From Vibrio ostreae (lineage in GTDB: Bacteria > Pseudomonadota > Gammaproteobacteria > Enterobacterales > Vibrionaceae): 64,000 nucleotides of DNA. Location of the stretch: assembly GCF_019226825.1 (NCBI RefSeq), contig NZ_CP076643.1, forward strand, positions 3,100,001 through 3,164,000. The letters run 5' to 3'. Position numbers and translations under genes: made by a program. Of this stretch, positions 62,912 to 64,000 are shown one piece after another; the stretch's first letter is position 1, and each line of letters starts with the position of its first letter. A model generated the notes under the pieces. It saw only the letters and a list, made by a program, of their open reading frames with translations, was not told the DNA's origin and made no database searches.

Positions 62912-62936
62912 AAAAGGGGACAGCAAGGTCCCCTTT
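62912..62936 (-). terminator. Terminator of the small secreted protein gene
   Basis: AAAGGGGAC and GTCCCC form a stem with CAGCAAG between (minus strand AAAGGGGACCTTGCTGTCCCC), followed by TTTTGTTCT. It lies 23 bases past the stop at 62959. Confidence 0.8.
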
Positions 62937-62958
62937 ATCGTTATGGTTTGCTTGCAGA

Positions 62959-63387
62959 TTATTTGGCCGTAATCACACTCATAACCAGTTTGCCGTCTTC
63001 GCGTACCGGGCCATCTTCTTTGGCACCTAACGTGTACTCAAAAATACCGGTTTTCATGCCGCCGGCTTCGCCGTGTAACATTAACATCAGCATCTCACCA
63101 GATTTTACCGGTTCAGTCAGTATCGCTGTGACGTCGCTGTTGTTGCCTTTCTTAACCGGCGAATAACCAACCACCGGACCCGGTTTCATTTCTTTATCAG
63201 TGCGGTGCACCACCATCCAGCCATTGTCGCCGGCCATTATCATGTTGGCAGATACTGTTCCACCGGAAACATCCTGATCAGTGGCTTTAACGCCGAGATG
63301 ATGTCCGGCCCATGCCAGAGAAGAAGCGGTAGTTAGTACAGTGAAAAGACAAAAGGTTTTTGCTGAAGCTGTAAAACGATTTTTCAT
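62959..63387 (-). CDS. Small exported protein, DUF7282-like
   Basis: A 142-residue protein with a clear signal peptide (about residues 1-28, ending SSLAWA-GHH). The mature part is a compact beta-rich domain with VSGGTVSANMIMAGDNGWMVVHR and GKLVMSVITAK, and looks like the DUF7282 type. I place the start at 63387, where CAGGAAAAT precedes the ATG; 11 residues upstream is another possible start without such a site. It lies beside the tRNA-Leu region and may be an accessory gene. Function unknown. Confidence 0.7.
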   Translation of the reverse strand: MKNRFTASAKTFCLFTVLTTASSLAWAGHHLGVKATDQDVSGGTVSANMIMAGDNGWMVVHRTDKEMKPGPVVGYSPVKKGNNSDVTAILTEPVKSGEMLMLMLHGEAGGMKTGIFEYTLGAKEDGPVREDGKLVMSVITAK

Positions 63388-63884
63388 AATATTTTCCTGT
63401 TGCAGCGTAATCTTAAACACGATTTGTCAGCGCTACTTCTGCCAACTATCTCTGATACGTAGCGACATCGATTGCAGTTCAACCATGGACGTAAAAAAGT
63501 GCATTTATTTTTGTGTCCTGATATTTAGGTCTTTGAGCGCCATTTCGACTGAGGGCATCAGATGTGATTAATAACCATGGCTTTTCGGGCAGATGATCGA
63601 GTGGTGGTATGTTGAATTGGAATAGTCTGGTAACCAGTAAGTTGCAAGGCAGGCTTACGGATAAAATGTCAGTTTGAGGTGTAAAAGTACTCTTTTCAAA
63701 GGCTCGACTTATTTTACATAAAGTGATTACACAATATCCATTGACTAAAACAAGGTGCTAGTCTCACTTTCATCAAAACAGGCAATGTATATACGATAAC
63801 TGATCGAAAAATGTGATATCGTGCGCGAAAATTTGTGGCTTATATGCAATTTATCGTATTACGTTTGGTTTGGTTTCGCATTAT
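63388..63884. other. Non-coding region upstream of the right-edge gene
   Basis: 497 bases, markedly AT-rich compared with the rest of the window. I find no convincing gene. A TTGACT at 63741 could be a -35 element, but no matching -10 is clear. The region separates the divergent small exported protein and the partial exported protein at the right edge. Confidence 0.5.
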
Positions 63885-64000
63885 ATGATTATTAAGATAA
63901 ATAGATTAGCGGTATTTTTTGTTTGTAGTGGCTTTGTTTTTTCTGCTTGCGCCGATTCGTTTGAGAGTTCTGAGAATGTTTATTGTAACAAGTCTAAGAC
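63885..64000 (+). CDS. N-terminus of an exported protein (partial, 3' end outside window)
   Basis: The frame from ATG 63885 is open to the window edge (38 residues visible). It starts with a basic N-terminus (MIIKINRLA), a hydrophobic core (VFFVCSGFVFSA) and a possible cleavage site before CADS or ADS, that is, a signal peptide or lipoprotein signal. The mature part begins with a Ser/Glu-rich stretch. No family can be named from so little. Base composition is AT-rich like the region before it. Confidence 0.55.
   Translation, partial: MIIKINRLAVFFVCSGFVFSACADSFESSENVYCNKSK

Overview
The window is a stretch of core chromosome from a Vibrio, most likely a relatively GC-rich species. The evidence is the gene content and order: cysN/SLC13 permease/cysC, tamAB, thiBPQ under a TPP riboswitch, the rpoN-hpf-ptsN-rapZ-npr cluster, lpt/kds, mlaFEDCB-ibaG-murA, pyrBI with an attenuator, argF, rapA, rluA, valS-holC-pepA, and lptFG. 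As I recall it, this is the order on V. cholerae chromosome 1 (roughly VC2559 down to VC2497). The TIGR03899, DUF2607 and ZrgA-type proteins also point to Vibrio. I see no IS element, prophage, integron or CRISPR array.

Layout. 1-3.9 kb: sulfate activation (cysN, partial on the left, then an SLC13 permease with RCK_C domains, then cysC). 3.9-8.9 kb: a TIGR03899 protein, a possible 34-residue membrane peptide, and a five-gene operon (DUF2607, His-rich ZrgA, MacB-type ABC ATPase and permease, DUF3299) behind a perfect Zur-type palindrome, so zinc-regulated. 8.9-16.3 kb: YtfJ-like protein, msrA, tamA-tamB and a gamma-glutamylcyclotransferase-like gene. 16.3-24 kb: ppa, fbp, mpl, ubiX and the thiBPQ operon. 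24-27.5 kb: darP, pmbA, mgtE. 27.7-35.4 kb: one long minus-strand series (yrbG-kdsD-kdsC-lptC-lptA-lptB-rpoN-hpf-ptsN-rapZ-npr) joining Kdo/LPS supply and export to sigma-54 and the nitrogen PTS. 35.7-41.2 kb: mlaFEDCB, ibaG, murA, plsC. 41.3-46 kb: ridA, pyrI, pyrB with its pyrL attenuator, argF, and a PIN-PhoH protein. 46.4-52.7 kb: rapA, an atypical NRAMP-fold transporter, rluA and a 2-hydroxyacid dehydrogenase. 52.8-60.9 kb: valS, holC, pepA, lptF, lptG, an RDD protein. 61.1-64 kb: a diguanylate cyclase, tRNA-Leu(CAA) followed by a decayed partial copy, a small secreted protein, and the start of an exported protein cut by the window edge.

Three conserved genes (tamB, rpoN and the PhoH-like gene) each carry one extra base in a homopolymer run, while the protein sequence on both sides stays intact. 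Sequencing or assembly error is the simplest explanation, although phase variation in tamB or loss of sigma-54 would matter if real. The most unusual items are the Zur-box operon built around a MacB-type ABC transporter, the NRAMP protein lacking both family metal-binding motifs, a 16-bp minisatellite between holC and pepA, an 18-bp triplication that repeats the ridA stop codon, and the 128-bp tandem repeat of the tRNA-Leu 3' end. I did not find a clearly new multi-gene system.
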